Shown piece after piece: positions 18,216-27,385 of a DNA stretch of 64,000 nucleotides. Under the pieces are notes generated by a model that did no database searches, had not been told where the DNA came from, and worked only from the letters and a program-made list of their open reading frames with translations. The position numbers were made by a program, and so were the translations under genes. Source of the stretch: Planctomycetota bacterium (GTDB taxonomy: Bacteria > Planctomycetota > UBA11346); assembly GCA_014193115.1 (NCBI GenBank), contig BJHQ01000017.1:48908-112907 (forward strand), given 5' to 3'. Positions within the stretch are counted from its first letter, which is position 1. Each line of letters opens with the position of its first letter.

Positions 18216-18534
18216 TCCGTCTACCTCAGGCCGGTTGTTCCTGCGAAATCAGCAGCGCCGCATCCGACGCTGTTGACGGCGCAGCAGCGATCCGGGCTGG
18301 GCCGTGGTTATCCGGCGCCGTCGAGAACGACTCGGTGGATCGACAACAGCGATCGGCCCCGGCCGGTCGTGATCGCGCAGCGGGGCTCGCCGGCCAGCGC
18401 GCCAACGCTTACGGGACGGCCTCAGCCATGGCTGCCCGGACCTGAACCCTTGTCCTTGCGGGAACGGTTTCGGCGCCGCGCCGTTCATCCCCCCCAAAAT
18501 GACAAGGGATTCCCAACAGATCAACTCGGATGGA
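18216..18534. other. Intergenic region upstream of the TauD-like block
   Basis: It must hold the promoter of the minus-strand unit starting with the dioxygenase. I find no clear TGGC-N8-TTGC sigma54 site or -35/-10 pair. The segment from 18250 to 18480 is GC-rich with short hairpins such as GGACCTGAACCC and TTGCGGGAACGG. No gene is supported. Confidence 0.4.
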
Positions 18535-19584
18535 TCACGGCGACGGGTTGGGCTGGTCAACGTGGATCGCCTCGATCGCGGCCAGGACATCGGCGCCAAG
18601 ATCGATATCCACCGAGGTGATGTCGGCTTCGAGCTGAGCCAGATTGGTGGCGCCAATGATCGTGCTGGTGGTGAACGGGCGACTGTTGACGAAGGCCAAG
18701 GCAAACTGCGCCGGATCCAAGCCGCGTTCCCGGGCAAGGGCGACATAGCGCGCCGTGGCCCGCACCGCCTGGGGGTTGCTGTAGCGAGAGAAGCGCTCGA
18801 AGCGGGCCAGGCGCGACCCGGCGGGCCTGGCGCCACCGTCGTACTTGCCGCTGAGCACGCCGAAGCCGAGCGGTGAATACGCCAGCAATCCGACCTGCTC
18901 GCGGTGGGAGAATTCGGCCAGGCCGATCTCGTACGTGCGGTTGAGCAAGCTGTAGGGATTCTGAATGCTGACCACGCGTGGCAGACCCAGGCGATCGGCG
19001 GCGGAAAGGAATCGGCCCAGGCCCCAGGGCGTCTCGTTGGAAACCCCGACGAAGCGGATTTTTCCGGCTTTGACCAGATCGCTGAGCACCGCCAGCGATT
19101 CCTCGATCGGCACCGTGCTGGGATCCTCGACCCACGGATAGGCGAGCCGTCCGAAGGTATTGGTGCTGCGATCGGGCCAATGGAGCTGATACAAGTCGAC
19201 GTAGTCGGTGCGCAAGCGGCGCAAACTGTCGTCGAGGGCTGCGGTCAGGTTGGCGCGGTCATGCCGGGTCTCGCCGCCGCGCAGATGCTTCGGCTGATGG
19301 GCCTGGCGCACCGGTCCGGCCGCCTTGGTCGCGACCAGAACCTTTGCCCGGTTGCCCGGCTTGGCGAGCCAGGTGCCGAGGAATCGTTCGGTATCGCCCT
19401 GGGTCTCGGCCCGTGGCGGGACCGGATACATCTCGGCGGCGTCGACCAGATTGACACCCAGCGCAACTGCGGCGTCGAGCTGGGCATGGGCTTCGGCCTC
19501 GGTGTTCTGCTCGCCCCACGTCATGGTCCCGAGGGTGATGAGGCTGACGTTCAGGCCGGTGCGGCCGAGCGGACGATAACGCAT
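18535..19584 (-). CDS. Aldo/keto reductase (Tas-like)
   Basis: 349 residues, NADPH-dependent TIM-barrel reductase. The catalytic tetrad can be read as Asp in VDAAEMY, Tyr in EMYPVPP, Lys in LVATKAAG and His in YQLHWPDRS. The N terminus MRYRPLGRTGLNVSLITLGTM-type opening, the HWPDR-TNTFGRL segment and the AETQGDTE insertion match the Tas/YajO branch. Start ATG 19584 follows an AAGGA element. The stop is followed directly by the intergenic region of the TauD gene. The substrate is unknown. Confidence 0.88.
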   Translation of the reverse strand: MRYRPLGRTGLNVSLITLGTMTWGEQNTEAEAHAQLDAAVALGVNLVDAAEMYPVPPRAETQGDTERFLGTWLAKPGNRAKVLVATKAAGPVRQAHQPKHLRGGETRHDRANLTAALDDSLRRLRTDYVDLYQLHWPDRSTNTFGRLAYPWVEDPSTVPIEESLAVLSDLVKAGKIRFVGVSNETPWGLGRFLSAADRLGLPRVVSIQNPYSLLNRTYEIGLAEFSHREQVGLLAYSPLGFGVLSGKYDGGARPAGSRLARFERFSRYSNPQAVRATARYVALARERGLDPAQFALAFVNSRPFTTSTIIGATNLAQLEADITSVDIDLGADVLAAIEAIHVDQPNPSP

Positions 19585-19787
19585 GGGATTCCTTACGGGT
19601 GGGCGCGAGCCAGAGCACATTCCTCGCCAAATCCCGCTCTGCCGACTTCCCGCTTCGCCTGCTTCCTTCACCAGCAATACAGCAGATGAACCGCCATGGA
19701 GCCTACACGCCCAGGAAAAACAGTGGAAACATTCCGCTGGTTGGCGGTTCCTCAACCGCCTTCATCAGGTTCGCGAAACCCGAGCGC

Positions 19788-20921
19788 TCAGCTGGCGCGT
19801 TCGTCACGCAGCAGTTGCGCCCGGGCCTCGCGGTCGACCCGGCTGCTGCGGCCGGTGCCGGACAGCAGGCCATAGCGCTTGAGCAAGGTCCGGTAGGTGT
19901 TGCGCGACAGCGATAGGGCCTCGGCGGCCTGGACCTGATTGCCTTCGCTGTGCGCATAAGCGGCCCGCACCAGTTCGCTCATTACCGTGTCGAACAGGTC
20001 GGAACGGTTGCGCGCCAGCAATTCATCGAGCACCTCGCGAAGGTGATCATCGGGAACCGGGGCAAGGTCGTCCGGTATGGGCGCAGGCTCGGGCAACGCG
20101 ATCTGGTGCAGGTTGAGATCGTCAGCACGGATCTCGTCGCCGGATGAGACCAGCAGGGCGCGGTGGATCAGGTTTTCCAGCTCGCGGATGTTGCCCGGCC
20201 AGGCGTATTCCAGCAGGGCCTGGCGCGCATCCTCGCCCAGGGCCCGGTCGACCTGCAGGCGGCGTCCATAGACATCGATGAAATGCTCAGCGAGGGGCAG
20301 GATGTCGCCGGGCCGCTCGCGCAGGGCCGGCAGGGCGACCGTGACCACCCGCAGGCGGTAATAGAGATCCGCGCGGAAACGGCCGGCCTGCACCGCCTGC
20401 TGCAGATCGACGTTGGTCGCCGCAACCAGACGGACATCCACCGGGATCGGCGTGCGGGAGCCGACCCGGACGACTTCGCGTTCCTGGAGGACGCGCAGCA
20501 GCTTGACCTGCATCGGCAGCGGCAGATCTCCGATCTCATCGAGGAACAACGTGCCGCCGTGGGCCGTCTCGAACCAGCCCGGCCGGGCGCCGACCGCACC
20601 GGTGAACGAGCCCTGCTCGTGGCCGAACAGCTCGCTCTCGATCAGGTTCTCGGTGAAAGCACCGCAGTTGACCGCAGCGAAGGGACCTTTGGCACGCCGG
20701 CTGGTGGCATGGATCTGACGGGCCACGATCTCCTTGCCGGTGCCGGTCTCGCCGATGATCAGGATGTTGGCATCGCTCGGCGCAACCTGTACGATCAGGT
20801 CGCGCAAGGCGCGAGAGCGCGGATCGGCGAAGACCACGGCGCTGGCGCGGATCGACAAACTGACAGCGGGAGTGCTCGGCAGAGTGAGCAGGTTGTTGGG
20901 TTCATCGCGCAGGGCAGGCAT
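19788..20921 (-). CDS. Sigma54-dependent transcriptional activator without receiver domain (SfnR-like)
   Basis: 377 residues. A short N-terminal tail (about 30 residues) is followed by the AAA+ domain with Walker A GETGTGKE, the sigma54-contacting loop GSFTGA in place of GAFTGA, Walker B TLFLDEIGDLP and the R-finger RADLYYRL. A Fis-type helix-turn-helix (NQVQAAEALSLSRNTYRTLLKRY) is at the C terminus. No receiver, GAF or V4R domain is present, as in SfnR, which controls sulfone and organosulfur use in pseudomonads. It probably activates the surrounding sulfur genes under sulfate limitation; its target sites are not visible. Confidence 0.87.
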   Translation of the reverse strand: MPALRDEPNNLLTLPSTPAVSLSIRASAVVFADPRSRALRDLIVQVAPSDANILIIGETGTGKEIVARQIHATSRRAKGPFAAVNCGAFTENLIESELFGHEQGSFTGAVGARPGWFETAHGGTLFLDEIGDLPLPMQVKLLRVLQEREVVRVGSRTPIPVDVRLVAATNVDLQQAVQAGRFRADLYYRLRVVTVALPALRERPGDILPLAEHFIDVYGRRLQVDRALGEDARQALLEYAWPGNIRELENLIHRALLVSSGDEIRADDLNLHQIALPEPAPIPDDLAPVPDDHLREVLDELLARNRSDLFDTVMSELVRAAYAHSEGNQVQAAEALSLSRNTYRTLLKRYGLLSGTGRSSRVDREARAQLLRDERAS

Positions 20922-20950
20922 GGGATTCCCAGTTGGACGGTCGGTGGTGG

Positions 20951-22072
20951 TCAGGCTGCGCGGCTGGAGGTGAACAGGCCACGGCCATCGAGGAGGCCGC
21001 CCAGCAACGGAGCCAGCTGCCGAGGATTGCGGAGGAAGCTGTCGTGACCGGCATTGCCCTTGAGGACCTGCGCATCGGCATCGACCCCGGCCCGGAGCAA
21101 TGCCGCATGCAGACCAAGCGCCGCAGTCGGCGGGAAGAGGCGATCGCCGACATACGGTGCGATCAGCACCCGCCCGCGCACCCGGCCACAGGCTTCGGCC
21201 AGCGAGTCGGCGCCGGCCTCGCGGCCGGCATCGAAATCAAGCAGCGCCTGGGCCAGGCGCAGATAGCTGATCGGATGGAAGCGGTCAGACGGCCATTCGG
21301 CGGGGTCTGGCGGCTGTCCGGGCTCGCCGCCATCCACCGGCCCGGAATAGCGATGCGCCGCTGCCCGGGCCCCATGCAACGCCGTCAGGCCATCGCCACC
21401 CGCCTTGAGTTCATCGAGAATCGCTGCTTGAGCAGCCTGAAAATGGGCACGACCTGAAACCGATGCCCGCGGAGCGGCGGCGATGATCGCTGTCGCAGCG
21501 ACGCGCTCGCCGCCAGTCAGCGCCCAGAGCAGCGCCTGAAGGCCCCCCAGGCTGCCACCGGCCACCAGCTGCAGCTGGCGAACATCCAGCTGATCGAGCA
21601 GGCGGCGCTGGCTGGCAACCAGATCAGCGATGGCCAACCGCGGGAATCGTTGCCCCCACGGCGATTCGCGGCCGCTGGTATCACGACCGTCAGCATCCAA
21701 AGGAAAAATCGGAGACCCTGGACCGGTCGTCCCTCCGCTGCCGCCAAGCACAGCGCAGCAGATCACCCAGTACCGATCGGTGTCGAGGGCTTTTCCTGGT
21801 CCGATCAGCGCATCCCACCAGCCGGCCCGGCCCAGTCGCCACGGCCGCCAATGGGCCGAAGCCTGGCCGTCGACTCCAGCCGCCAGTGCATCGGATGAGA
21901 AGCTGTGGCAGACCAGGATCGCATTGCTACGCGATGCGTTGGGCTGACCCCAGGTGTGGTACTCCAAGGTCACCGGAGCCAGACTGCCGCCATGGAACAG
22001 CGGTAACGGCAATCCCGGCGAAGCGATCACGCGGCGCTCGGGCCAGACTGGGGCGGTGGACGATATGACCAT
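20951..22072 (-). CDS. Homoserine/serine O-acyltransferase of the MetX alpha/beta-hydrolase family
   Basis: 373 residues from ATG 22072. MetX-family signatures: LEYHTWGQPNASRSNAIL, GPGKALDTDRYWVIC, LGGSGGTTGP and the nucleophile elbow AGGSLGGLQALLWAL (classical GGSMGGM). His of the triad is in GNAGHDSFL. MetX-type enzymes activate homoserine (or serine in some members) for sulfur incorporation into methionine or cysteine. Here it sits between a sulfate-binding protein and the SfnR-like regulator. A GTG at 22129 in the same frame lies inside an inverted repeat and is less likely to be the start. Confidence 0.82.
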   Translation of the reverse strand: MVISSTAPVWPERRVIASPGLPLPLFHGGSLAPVTLEYHTWGQPNASRSNAILVCHSFSSDALAAGVDGQASAHWRPWRLGRAGWWDALIGPGKALDTDRYWVICCAVLGGSGGTTGPGSPIFPLDADGRDTSGRESPWGQRFPRLAIADLVASQRRLLDQLDVRQLQLVAGGSLGGLQALLWALTGGERVAATAIIAAAPRASVSGRAHFQAAQAAILDELKAGGDGLTALHGARAAAHRYSGPVDGGEPGQPPDPAEWPSDRFHPISYLRLAQALLDFDAGREAGADSLAEACGRVRGRVLIAPYVGDRLFPPTAALGLHAALLRAGVDADAQVLKGNAGHDSFLRNPRQLAPLLGGLLDGRGLFTSSRAA

Positions 22073-22126
22073 CTGGGGCTTTCCGGCATTCCGCTCAGCG
22101 GCGGATGTGGCTACCTGCTCTGCTGC

Positions 22127-22162
22127 CACCTGGCGGGCGATGCCCGTGCTGCCCGCCAGGTG
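22127..22162. promoter_or_regulatory. Strong intercistronic hairpin between sulfate-binding protein and acyltransferase genes
   Basis: A perfect 12-bp inverted repeat CACCTGGCGGGC / GCCCGCCAGGTG with a 12-nt loop begins 16 nt after the stop of the sulfate-binding-protein gene. No U tract follows on the minus strand. It may stabilise the upstream message, so that more binding protein than enzyme is made, or attenuate transcription. Confidence 0.6.
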
Positions 22163-22177
22163 ACCGGCAGGATGCCG

Positions 22178-23176
22178 TCAATTCGAGATCTGATCGAACG
22201 TACCGCCATCGTTGAAATGGGTCTTCTGGGCCTTGGCCCAACCGCCGAACACCTCGTCTATGGTGAACAGCGTGACGGCGGCGAAGTCTGCCTTATGCTT
22301 TTCGGCCACAGCTTGATCGCGGGGGCGGTAGTGGTGCTTGGCGGCGATCTCCTGACCTTCCGGAGTGTAGAGGAATTCCAGGTAAGCCTTGGCGGCTTCG
22401 CGGGTTCCCTTCTTGTCCACCACCTTATCGACCACCGCCACCGGCGGTTCGGCCAGGATGCTCACCGAAGGGGTGACAATCGCATATTTTCCTGGGTTCC
22501 CCTGGACGATCAGGTGGGCTTCGTTCTCCCATGAGATGAACACATCGCCGATGCCGCGCTCGGTGAAGGTGATGCTCGATCCCCGGGCGCCGGTATCGAG
22601 AACAGCCACGTTCTTGAACAACTTGGACACGAACGCCTGGGCCGTGGCATCGGTGGCCGGCTTGCCGTCGGGTTGAGGCTGGCGCAACGCCCAGCCCCAG
22701 GCCGCCAGATAGTTCCAGCGCGCACCACCCGAGGTCTTCGGATTGGGCGTTACGACTTTGATACCAGGCTTGGCGAGATCGCCCCAATCGGCGATCTGCT
22801 TGGGATTCCCGTTCCGCACCACGAAGACGATGGTGCTGGTATAGGGCGCCGAATTGTTGGGCAGCCGGGCCTGCCAGCCAGCGTCGATCAGCTTGGACTT
22901 CTCGGCGATGGCGTCGATGTCGTAAGCCAGGGCCAGCGTCACGACATCGGCTTGCAGGCCATCGATCACACCCCGGGCCTGCTTGCCCGAGCCGCCGTGG
23001 CTCTGGTTGATCTCGATGGACTTGCCGGTGGCCTTCGTGTATTTGGCAGCAAAGGCGGGATTGATCTCGGAATACAGTTCGCGGGTCGGATCATAGCTGA
23101 CATTCAGCAGCGTGATGTCGGCTGCCGACAGGGTGCCGGCCATCACGGCGACGGCGATGGAGCGGAGGAGGGACAT
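22178..23176 (-). CDS. sbp: Sulfate ABC transporter substrate-binding protein (Sbp/CysP)
   Basis: 332 residues with signal peptide [20 protein letters not shown]. Family motifs are [49 protein letters not shown] (a sulfate-contacting region) and [22 protein letters not shown]. Start ATG 23176 follows AAGGA. It binds sulfate or thiosulfate in the periplasm. The permease and ATPase genes (cysTWA) are not in this window, so it must work with a transporter encoded elsewhere. Confidence 0.93.
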   Translation of the reverse strand: MSLLRSIAVAVMAGTLSAADITLLNVSYDPTRELYSEINPAFAAKYTKATGKSIEINQSHGGSGKQARGVIDGLQADVVTLALAYDIDAIAEKSKLIDAGWQARLPNNSAPYTSTIVFVVRNGNPKQIADWGDLAKPGIKVVTPNPKTSGGARWNYLAAWGWALRQPQPDGKPATDATAQAFVSKLFKNVAVLDTGARGSSITFTERGIGDVFISWENEAHLIVQGNPGKYAIVTPSVSILAEPPVAVVDKVVDKKGTREAAKAYLEFLYTPEGQEIAAKHHYRPRDQAVAEKHKADFAAVTLFTIDEVFGGWAKAQKTHFNDGGTFDQISN

Positions 23177-23302
23177 GGTGAATTCCTTGGTTGGTGCGGT
23201 AGCCGTGAAGCTGCGCGAGGTTGCGCCGGTGAGGCGCTTGTGGGTATGATGATGAGCTAAAGTACTTAGTATCTCAGACAATATGAAGAGCTGATGGAAC
23301 TT

Positions 23303-23321
23303 GGGACGGCAAAGCCGTCCC
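23303..23321. terminator. Perfect GC hairpin downstream of the second porin gene
   Basis: GGGACGGC-AAA-GCCGTCCC forms an 8-bp stem about 60 nt past the porin stop and about 130 nt upstream of the sulfate-binding-protein start. No T run follows on either strand, so termination would be weak or Rho-assisted. Confidence 0.45.
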
Positions 23322-23379
23322 CTCCAGTGCAACCGGAGCCCGCCTGAACCGCGGAAAGTTCCAAAACCGGTTCAGAAAC

Positions 23380-24801
23380 TCAGAAGCTCGCCTGAAGACG
23401 AGACAGCAGGACATGCTCGGTCTCGCGGTCGGTGGTGGTGGCCCGGTTGGTGCCGGCACCGTTCCGGAAATCGGTACGTTCGTAGGCATTCACCAATTTC
23501 AGATTGCGGTTGAGGTACCATTGGGCAGCTACGCCCCAGGCGGTGGCGCTGCGCGGGGCCAGCCACGGATCGGTCCAGGCGGCGCCGTCGGCTTGGGCCC
23601 GGCCGCTGCTGACTCCCTTCTGGTCGAGAGCCAAGCGGTGGACACGCACCAGCAATTCCAGGGCTCCCCAGCCACCAGCAGCCGGGTCGAACGGCTTGGC
23701 CGGCGTCACGCCGCGCCAAGTCGCGTCTTCACCGGTCACGACCCATCCGAGGCTGACGTACCAGGCATGGTTGCTGGCGATGGAGGCACCGCCAGGAGCC
23801 TGGAACCGCTGCCGGCTGATGACGTATTCACCGAGCAGGCTGAATGATCCCGCATACCATTTCAATTGCGGATTCAGCCGCAGACGCGGGCCATCGACGA
23901 CGACATTGGCGCGGTAGCTGTTCAACGACTGCTGGGCAGGAGAGACATACACCGGGGGAGTAGCGCCGTCCTCATCACCCCACGAGCCAGAGAGGGACAG
24001 TTCGAGGTTTTCCACCCAGGGGCTCCCGCTCCAGGCCAGGGGCTTGGCCGAAAGCCTGGCGGCCACGTCCTTGCCATCGCCGCTGCTGAACGTGCCATTG
24101 GACTTGGCTGCGCCGGTCGAGGTCTCGCCTGTGGGCAGGGCATTGTTGTTATCTTGGGCGCCGTTGAAGATTCCAATCGCCCAGGAGAGCTGCCCGCCAG
24201 CGACTTCGCCGGAAGCCTGGACACCCAGGTCTCGAGCCGAAGTCAAGTTGGACGCCAAAGAGCGCTCGCCGAATGACAGGGCCCCAGCGGAGTGCCAGCG
24301 TTCGAGGCCCACCGGCTGGACAAACTTGCCCGCACGGATCGTGACTTCAGGCAGCAACTTCACGTCAATGTAACCATTATCGATGGATGGGGTCGAACCG
24401 GCGAACTCGGGCACCAGCACCAGCTCTGCAATGTTGGACACCGTGGCAGTGAACGAGGGCCGGAAATAGCGCAGCAGGAACGTGCTGGTGCGGCTCGGGG
24501 TGTCGTCGGTGACGAATTGCCGGCTGTCGAGAGCGATCAGGGTTCCGAACTTGAGGCGGAAGGAATTGTCGCTGGCGCGAATCTGGAACCCGTCCTTGGC
24601 ATTGGCGGTCACGACGGCAGTGACGGTCGACGCGGCGGTCTTGGCCTTGGCGGCGGCGTCTTCGGCTGCGATCTCAGCCTTGCGCTTGAGGATCTTGACC
24701 TCTTGGTCGAGATCTTCGAGGCGCTGTTCAAGCGTGGCTGGCTCGGCAGCGGGCAGAGCCGCGGCGAGGATGAGGAGGGTGGTGGGGATGCGGAGGTGCA
24801 T
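23380..24801 (-). CDS. Outer-membrane porin (OprO/OprP-like) with N-terminal coiled coil
   Basis: 473 residues. A signal peptide is followed by a coiled coil (EQRLEDLDQEVKILKRKAE) and an Ala/Lys-rich helix, then a beta-barrel region beginning GFQIRASDNSFRLKFGTLI, as in phosphate-selective porins O and P, ending in a C-terminal Phe (LQASF). SIDNGYIDVKLLPEVTIRAGKFVQPVGLERWHS-type segments are characteristic of the family. It lies next to the sulfate-binding protein, so sulfate or another oxyanion is a likely cargo. Confidence 0.85.
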   Translation of the reverse strand: MHLRIPTTLLILAAALPAAEPATLEQRLEDLDQEVKILKRKAEIAAEDAAAKAKTAASTVTAVVTANAKDGFQIRASDNSFRLKFGTLIALDSRQFVTDDTPSRTSTFLLRYFRPSFTATVSNIAELVLVPEFAGSTPSIDNGYIDVKLLPEVTIRAGKFVQPVGLERWHSAGALSFGERSLASNLTSARDLGVQASGEVAGGQLSWAIGIFNGAQDNNNALPTGETSTGAAKSNGTFSSGDGKDVAARLSAKPLAWSGSPWVENLELSLSGSWGDEDGATPPVYVSPAQQSLNSYRANVVVDGPRLRLNPQLKWYAGSFSLLGEYVISRQRFQAPGGASIASNHAWYVSLGWVVTGEDATWRGVTPAKPFDPAAGGWGALELLVRVHRLALDQKGVSSGRAQADGAAWTDPWLAPRSATAWGVAAQWYLNRNLKLVNAYERTDFRNGAGTNRATTTDRETEHVLLSRLQASF

Positions 24802-24948
24802 GGTGGTCTCGGCGTTGGTGCTCCGGTGATCCGGTAGCGAACGGGGACATGACGTTGGAGCGCCCGTAGTCGGGTAGCGATAATGGCGGCAACCTGAGAG
24901 CGGTGGCGCCAGGAGTGATGGATGATGTAGGAACGATGCGAGATCGAC

Positions 24949-25173
24949 TCACGAGCGCCGCAGAGGGGCGGCGGAAGCTGAATCAGCCTCCGTTGCTTCG
25001 ACCGGAGCGCTGTGGCGCCGCGGCGGGTCCCCAGGGCGCAAGCGCTCGCGGCGCTCGATCTGGACGATGCGGGAATTATGGACGGTCACTTCGACTGCTC
25101 CGAAACGCAGACTACGCAATAATTGCAGAATCTCGGCTTCGGTGGCGGACAGTAAGGTTGCTGGCTCAGACAT
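24949..25173 (-). CDS. YezD-family (DUF2292) small protein
   Basis: 74 residues. The central segment EILQLLRSLRFGAVEVTVHNSRIVQIERRERLR matches the YezD/DUF2292 family, whose members are often found beside sulfate-assimilation genes. Residues after 45 form an Arg/Ala/Glu-rich disordered tail, longer than in most family members. The start ATG 25173 lies three bases after the stop of a short leader ORF. The function is unknown; the family context points to cysteine/sulfur metabolism. Confidence 0.82.
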   Translation of the reverse strand: MSEPATLLSATEAEILQLLRSLRFGAVEVTVHNSRIVQIERRERLRPGDPPRRHSAPVEATEADSASAAPLRRS

Positions 25174-25176
25174 GAT

Positions 25177-25239
25177 TCATGCACCTTCGCGTCCGATTGA
25201 GATGGTGGTTGGGGATTCCCAACCTGCTTGGCGCGACAT
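25177..25239 (-). CDS. Short leader ORF (20 codons) upstream of the yezD-like gene
   Basis: A perfect AAGGAGGT ribosome-binding site (25246-25253) is placed 6 nt before ATG 25239. The ORF encodes MSRQAGWESPTT... and stops at 25177, three bases before the YezD ATG. Inside it, GGTTGGG-AATC-CCCAACC forms a perfect 7-bp hairpin. The layout is that of an attenuator or translational-coupling leader, although no Cys codons are present. The ribosome-binding site is much stronger than the one for yezD itself. Confidence 0.5.
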   Translation of the reverse strand: MSRQAGWESPTTISIGREGA

Positions 25240-25649
25240 GGATGGACCTCCTTGGCCGGCTCGGCGGCGAAACCCGAGCATGGCCGTTGCGATGGTTCGT
25301 ACTATATAACGGAATTTTCCCTGTCAATAACGAATTCGCGGAATTCATCCGCTCATCAAAATAATCTCAGAAAACCTGATGATTCCCATCGAATACTTCA
25401 CTTCCATAGATTCATACCACAACAGTCGCTGGTGATGGGCAACAACGAACGGAGCTGCTTCCGGGACTGCATCAACCTGCCCCGCTTCCACCGCCTTGCG
25501 GTCACATGCGATTCCTAATCGATCACGCCGAGGGCTTTCCATCGCAGGAGACCAACGTTCAGGCGGCATTCCATGACCATGCCACCGACCCGCTTCATGA
25601 GCAGCCGGTGGTCAGCCAGAAACCAGCAGGCACCGTGCCGGAACGAGGA
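25240..25649. other. Upstream region of the yezD unit and remaining intergenic DNA
   Basis: The first part (to about 25330) is the leader and promoter region. From 25330 to 25430 the DNA is clearly more AT-rich than its surroundings. Beyond 25430 I see only unsupported frames and no RNA gene. The gene upstream (25650-26039) points the same way, so the region also has to contain its 3' end signals. Confidence 0.4.
25301..25327 (-). promoter_or_regulatory. Candidate sigma70 promoter for the leader-yezD unit
   Basis: On the minus strand TTGACA (25322-25327) is followed after 15 bp by TATAGT (25301-25306). The spacer is short, but both hexamers are near consensus and lie in an AT-rich island in otherwise GC-rich DNA, about 60 bp upstream of the leader ATG. 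Confidence 0.55.
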
Positions 25650-26039
25650 TCAGCCGGCCGAACGGATGGTGACCTGGTCGGCGGTCACCGTGGCCGACCA
25701 TTTCCCGGGGAACAAGTCGGCGCTATCCAGTAGGCCTGTGATTTCCTTGGCCGGATCAGCAGGATTGCCGAACGCGTGCTGGTCACTGCGGCCGAGGCGG
25801 ATCAGGACCATGCGCTGAAATGGTTGCCACAAGTTGGAGGGCAGCTCGGCGAAGGGCACAGAGTCGACAGTCAGCATCATCGACCCGTCATCGATCGGCG
25901 CCTGGATCGTCATCTGGGCTTGAGGCGACCGGTCGATCCGGGTGAAGATCAGAATTGCCACCCGGCCGACCGGCGATTCGGGAGGCCCCCGATCGCGGTC
26001 GTCGGTGTCACGACGGAACGGCCACCAGCGCCAGCTCAT
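25650..26039 (-). CDS. Hypothetical protein co-translated with radA
   Basis: 129 residues, no recognised family. The N terminus MSWRWWPFRRDTDDRDRG is highly charged and aromatic. The middle contains alternating hydrophobic strands (VAILIFTRID, MMLTVDSVPF, MVLIRLGR) and a C-terminal DLFPGKWSATVTADQVTI. No signal peptide or membrane helix. Its ATG overlaps the radA stop (ATGA), so translation is coupled. Expression with RadA suggests a link to DNA repair, but nothing in the sequence proves it. Confidence 0.6.
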   Translation of the reverse strand: MSWRWWPFRRDTDDRDRGPPESPVGRVAILIFTRIDRSPQAQMTIQAPIDDGSMMLTVDSVPFAELPSNLWQPFQRMVLIRLGRSDQHAFGNPADPAKEITGLLDSADLFPGKWSATVTADQVTIRSAG

Positions 26040-27385
26040 CCGAGCGCCGCTTCTACCGCGTCGGCGAGTCGCGAACAGACCAGGCGCCCGCGACCGGAAC
26101 CGGCGCCGGGCCCGATCAGGCGCTGGAAACCCAGGCGTCTGGCTTCGGCGGCGCGCAGTTCGTAGCGGCCGGCCGGACGCAGCTCACCGCCGAGGCCGAC
26201 CTCGCCCAAGGCCACCAAGTCGGCGGGAATGGGGACCTCGCGCCAGGCGCTGGCCAGGGCCAGTCCGACCGCCAAGTCGGCGGCGGGCTCGGCGATGCGG
26301 GCACCACCGGTGACATTGACGAACACATCGCAGGTCCCCAGCGGCAGACGCAGCCGGCGGGTGAGAACGGCCAGCACCATCGCCACCCGATTGGAATCGC
26401 AGCCGCTGACCTTGCGCGCTGGGTTCACCAGCTCGGTGGGATTGACCAGGGCCTGGACCTCGACCAGCAGACAGCGATTGCCTTCCATGATCGGCACCAC
26501 GCAGGATCCAGGCACGCCGGGATCGCGGTCGGCGATGAACATCCCGGTGGGATCCGCGACCTCGACCAAGCCGGTGGAGGCCATGCGGAACAGGGCGACC
26601 TCGTTGGTCGAGCCGTGGCGATTCTTCACCGCGCGCAGGGTGCGGACGTCGCCGTAGCGGTCGCCTTCGAAGGACAGCACGACATCGACCAGATGTTCGA
26701 GCAGCCGCGGTCCGGCCAAGGTACCGTCCTTGGTCACGTGGCCGACCAGGATCACCGCGGTACCGCCGCGCTTGGCGGCCTCGACCAGCGCCGCGGCCGC
26801 GGCGCGGATCTGCGAAACCCCACCGGGCTCGCCGTCGATTCCCGCCACCGCCACCAGCTGGATCGAATCCACCACCACCAGGCGATAGGTGCCGCTGGTC
26901 AGAGCTCCGGCGATGGCCTCGCCATCGCTGGTCGCGGCAAGATCGAGACTATCGCGGGCGACTCCGAGCCGGCGCAGGCGCTCGCGCACCTGCTCGGTGG
27001 ATTCCTCGGCGGTGACGTACAGCACCCGCTGACCGGCAGCGACGGCGCCGGCGACCTGGGCGAGCAAGGTCGATTTGCCGATGCCCGGCTCACCGCCGAT
27101 CAGCACTGCAGAGGCTACCGGCAGCCCACCGCCGAGGACCCGGTCGAGCTCCCCGCTGCCCGTCTTCATGCGCTCGATCGGCGTCCCCGATCCAGCGCTG
27201 GCCGACTCCGTCGCCAGACCCGCTGCCGCCCGGGCCTGGCCAGCCGATTTCGCCGCCAACCGAGCATCAGCTGCGGTGATTTCGGCGATCGTGTTCATCG
27301 CCCCGCAGGACGGACAACGCCCGGCCCAGCGGGCGAAGGTGTCGCCGCAATCGCGACAGGCGAAGGAGGAGGATTTTTTGGTCAT
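26036..27385 (-). CDS. radA: DNA repair protein RadA
   Basis: 449 residues, normal length. A C4 zinc finger is formed by Cys10, Cys13, Cys24 and Cys27 (CRDCG / CPSCG). Walker A GEPGIGKS is at residues 98-105, Walker B LVVVDSIQ, and the C-terminal Lon-like domain is present (DVFVNVTGG, LALASAWREVPIP, GEVGLGGELR). The RadA-specific KNRFG motif reads KNRHG here, a Phe-to-His change at a position that is normally invariant. RadA drives branch migration in recombination. It overlaps both neighbouring genes by four bases, forming a three-gene unit. Confidence 0.96.
   Translation of the reverse strand: MTKKSSSFACRDCGDTFARWAGRCPSCGAMNTIAEITAADARLAAKSAGQARAAAGLATESASAGSGTPIERMKTGSGELDRVLGGGLPVASAVLIGGEPGIGKSTLLAQVAGAVAAGQRVLYVTAEESTEQVRERLRRLGVARDSLDLAATSDGEAIAGALTSGTYRLVVVDSIQLVAVAGIDGEPGGVSQIRAAAAALVEAAKRGGTAVILVGHVTKDGTLAGPRLLEHLVDVVLSFEGDRYGDVRTLRAVKNRHGSTNEVALFRMASTGLVEVADPTGMFIADRDPGVPGSCVVPIMEGNRCLLVEVQALVNPTELVNPARKVSGCDSNRVAMVLAVLTRRLRLPLGTCDVFVNVTGGARIAEPAADLAVGLALASAWREVPIPADLVALGEVGLGGELRPAGRYELRAAEARRLGFQRLIGPGAGSGRGRLVCSRLADAVEAALG

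Noticed and set aside
18505..25225. GGGATTCCC(A) motifs at several positions as an operator family
   Set aside because: They occur at about 18505, 20925 and 25210 in different contexts (3' region, ribosome-binding site, leader hairpin) without common spacing to starts.
25345..25569. 74-codon minus-strand frame upstream of yezD
   Set aside because: No ribosome-binding site, no recognisable motif and it spans the AT-rich promoter-like island.
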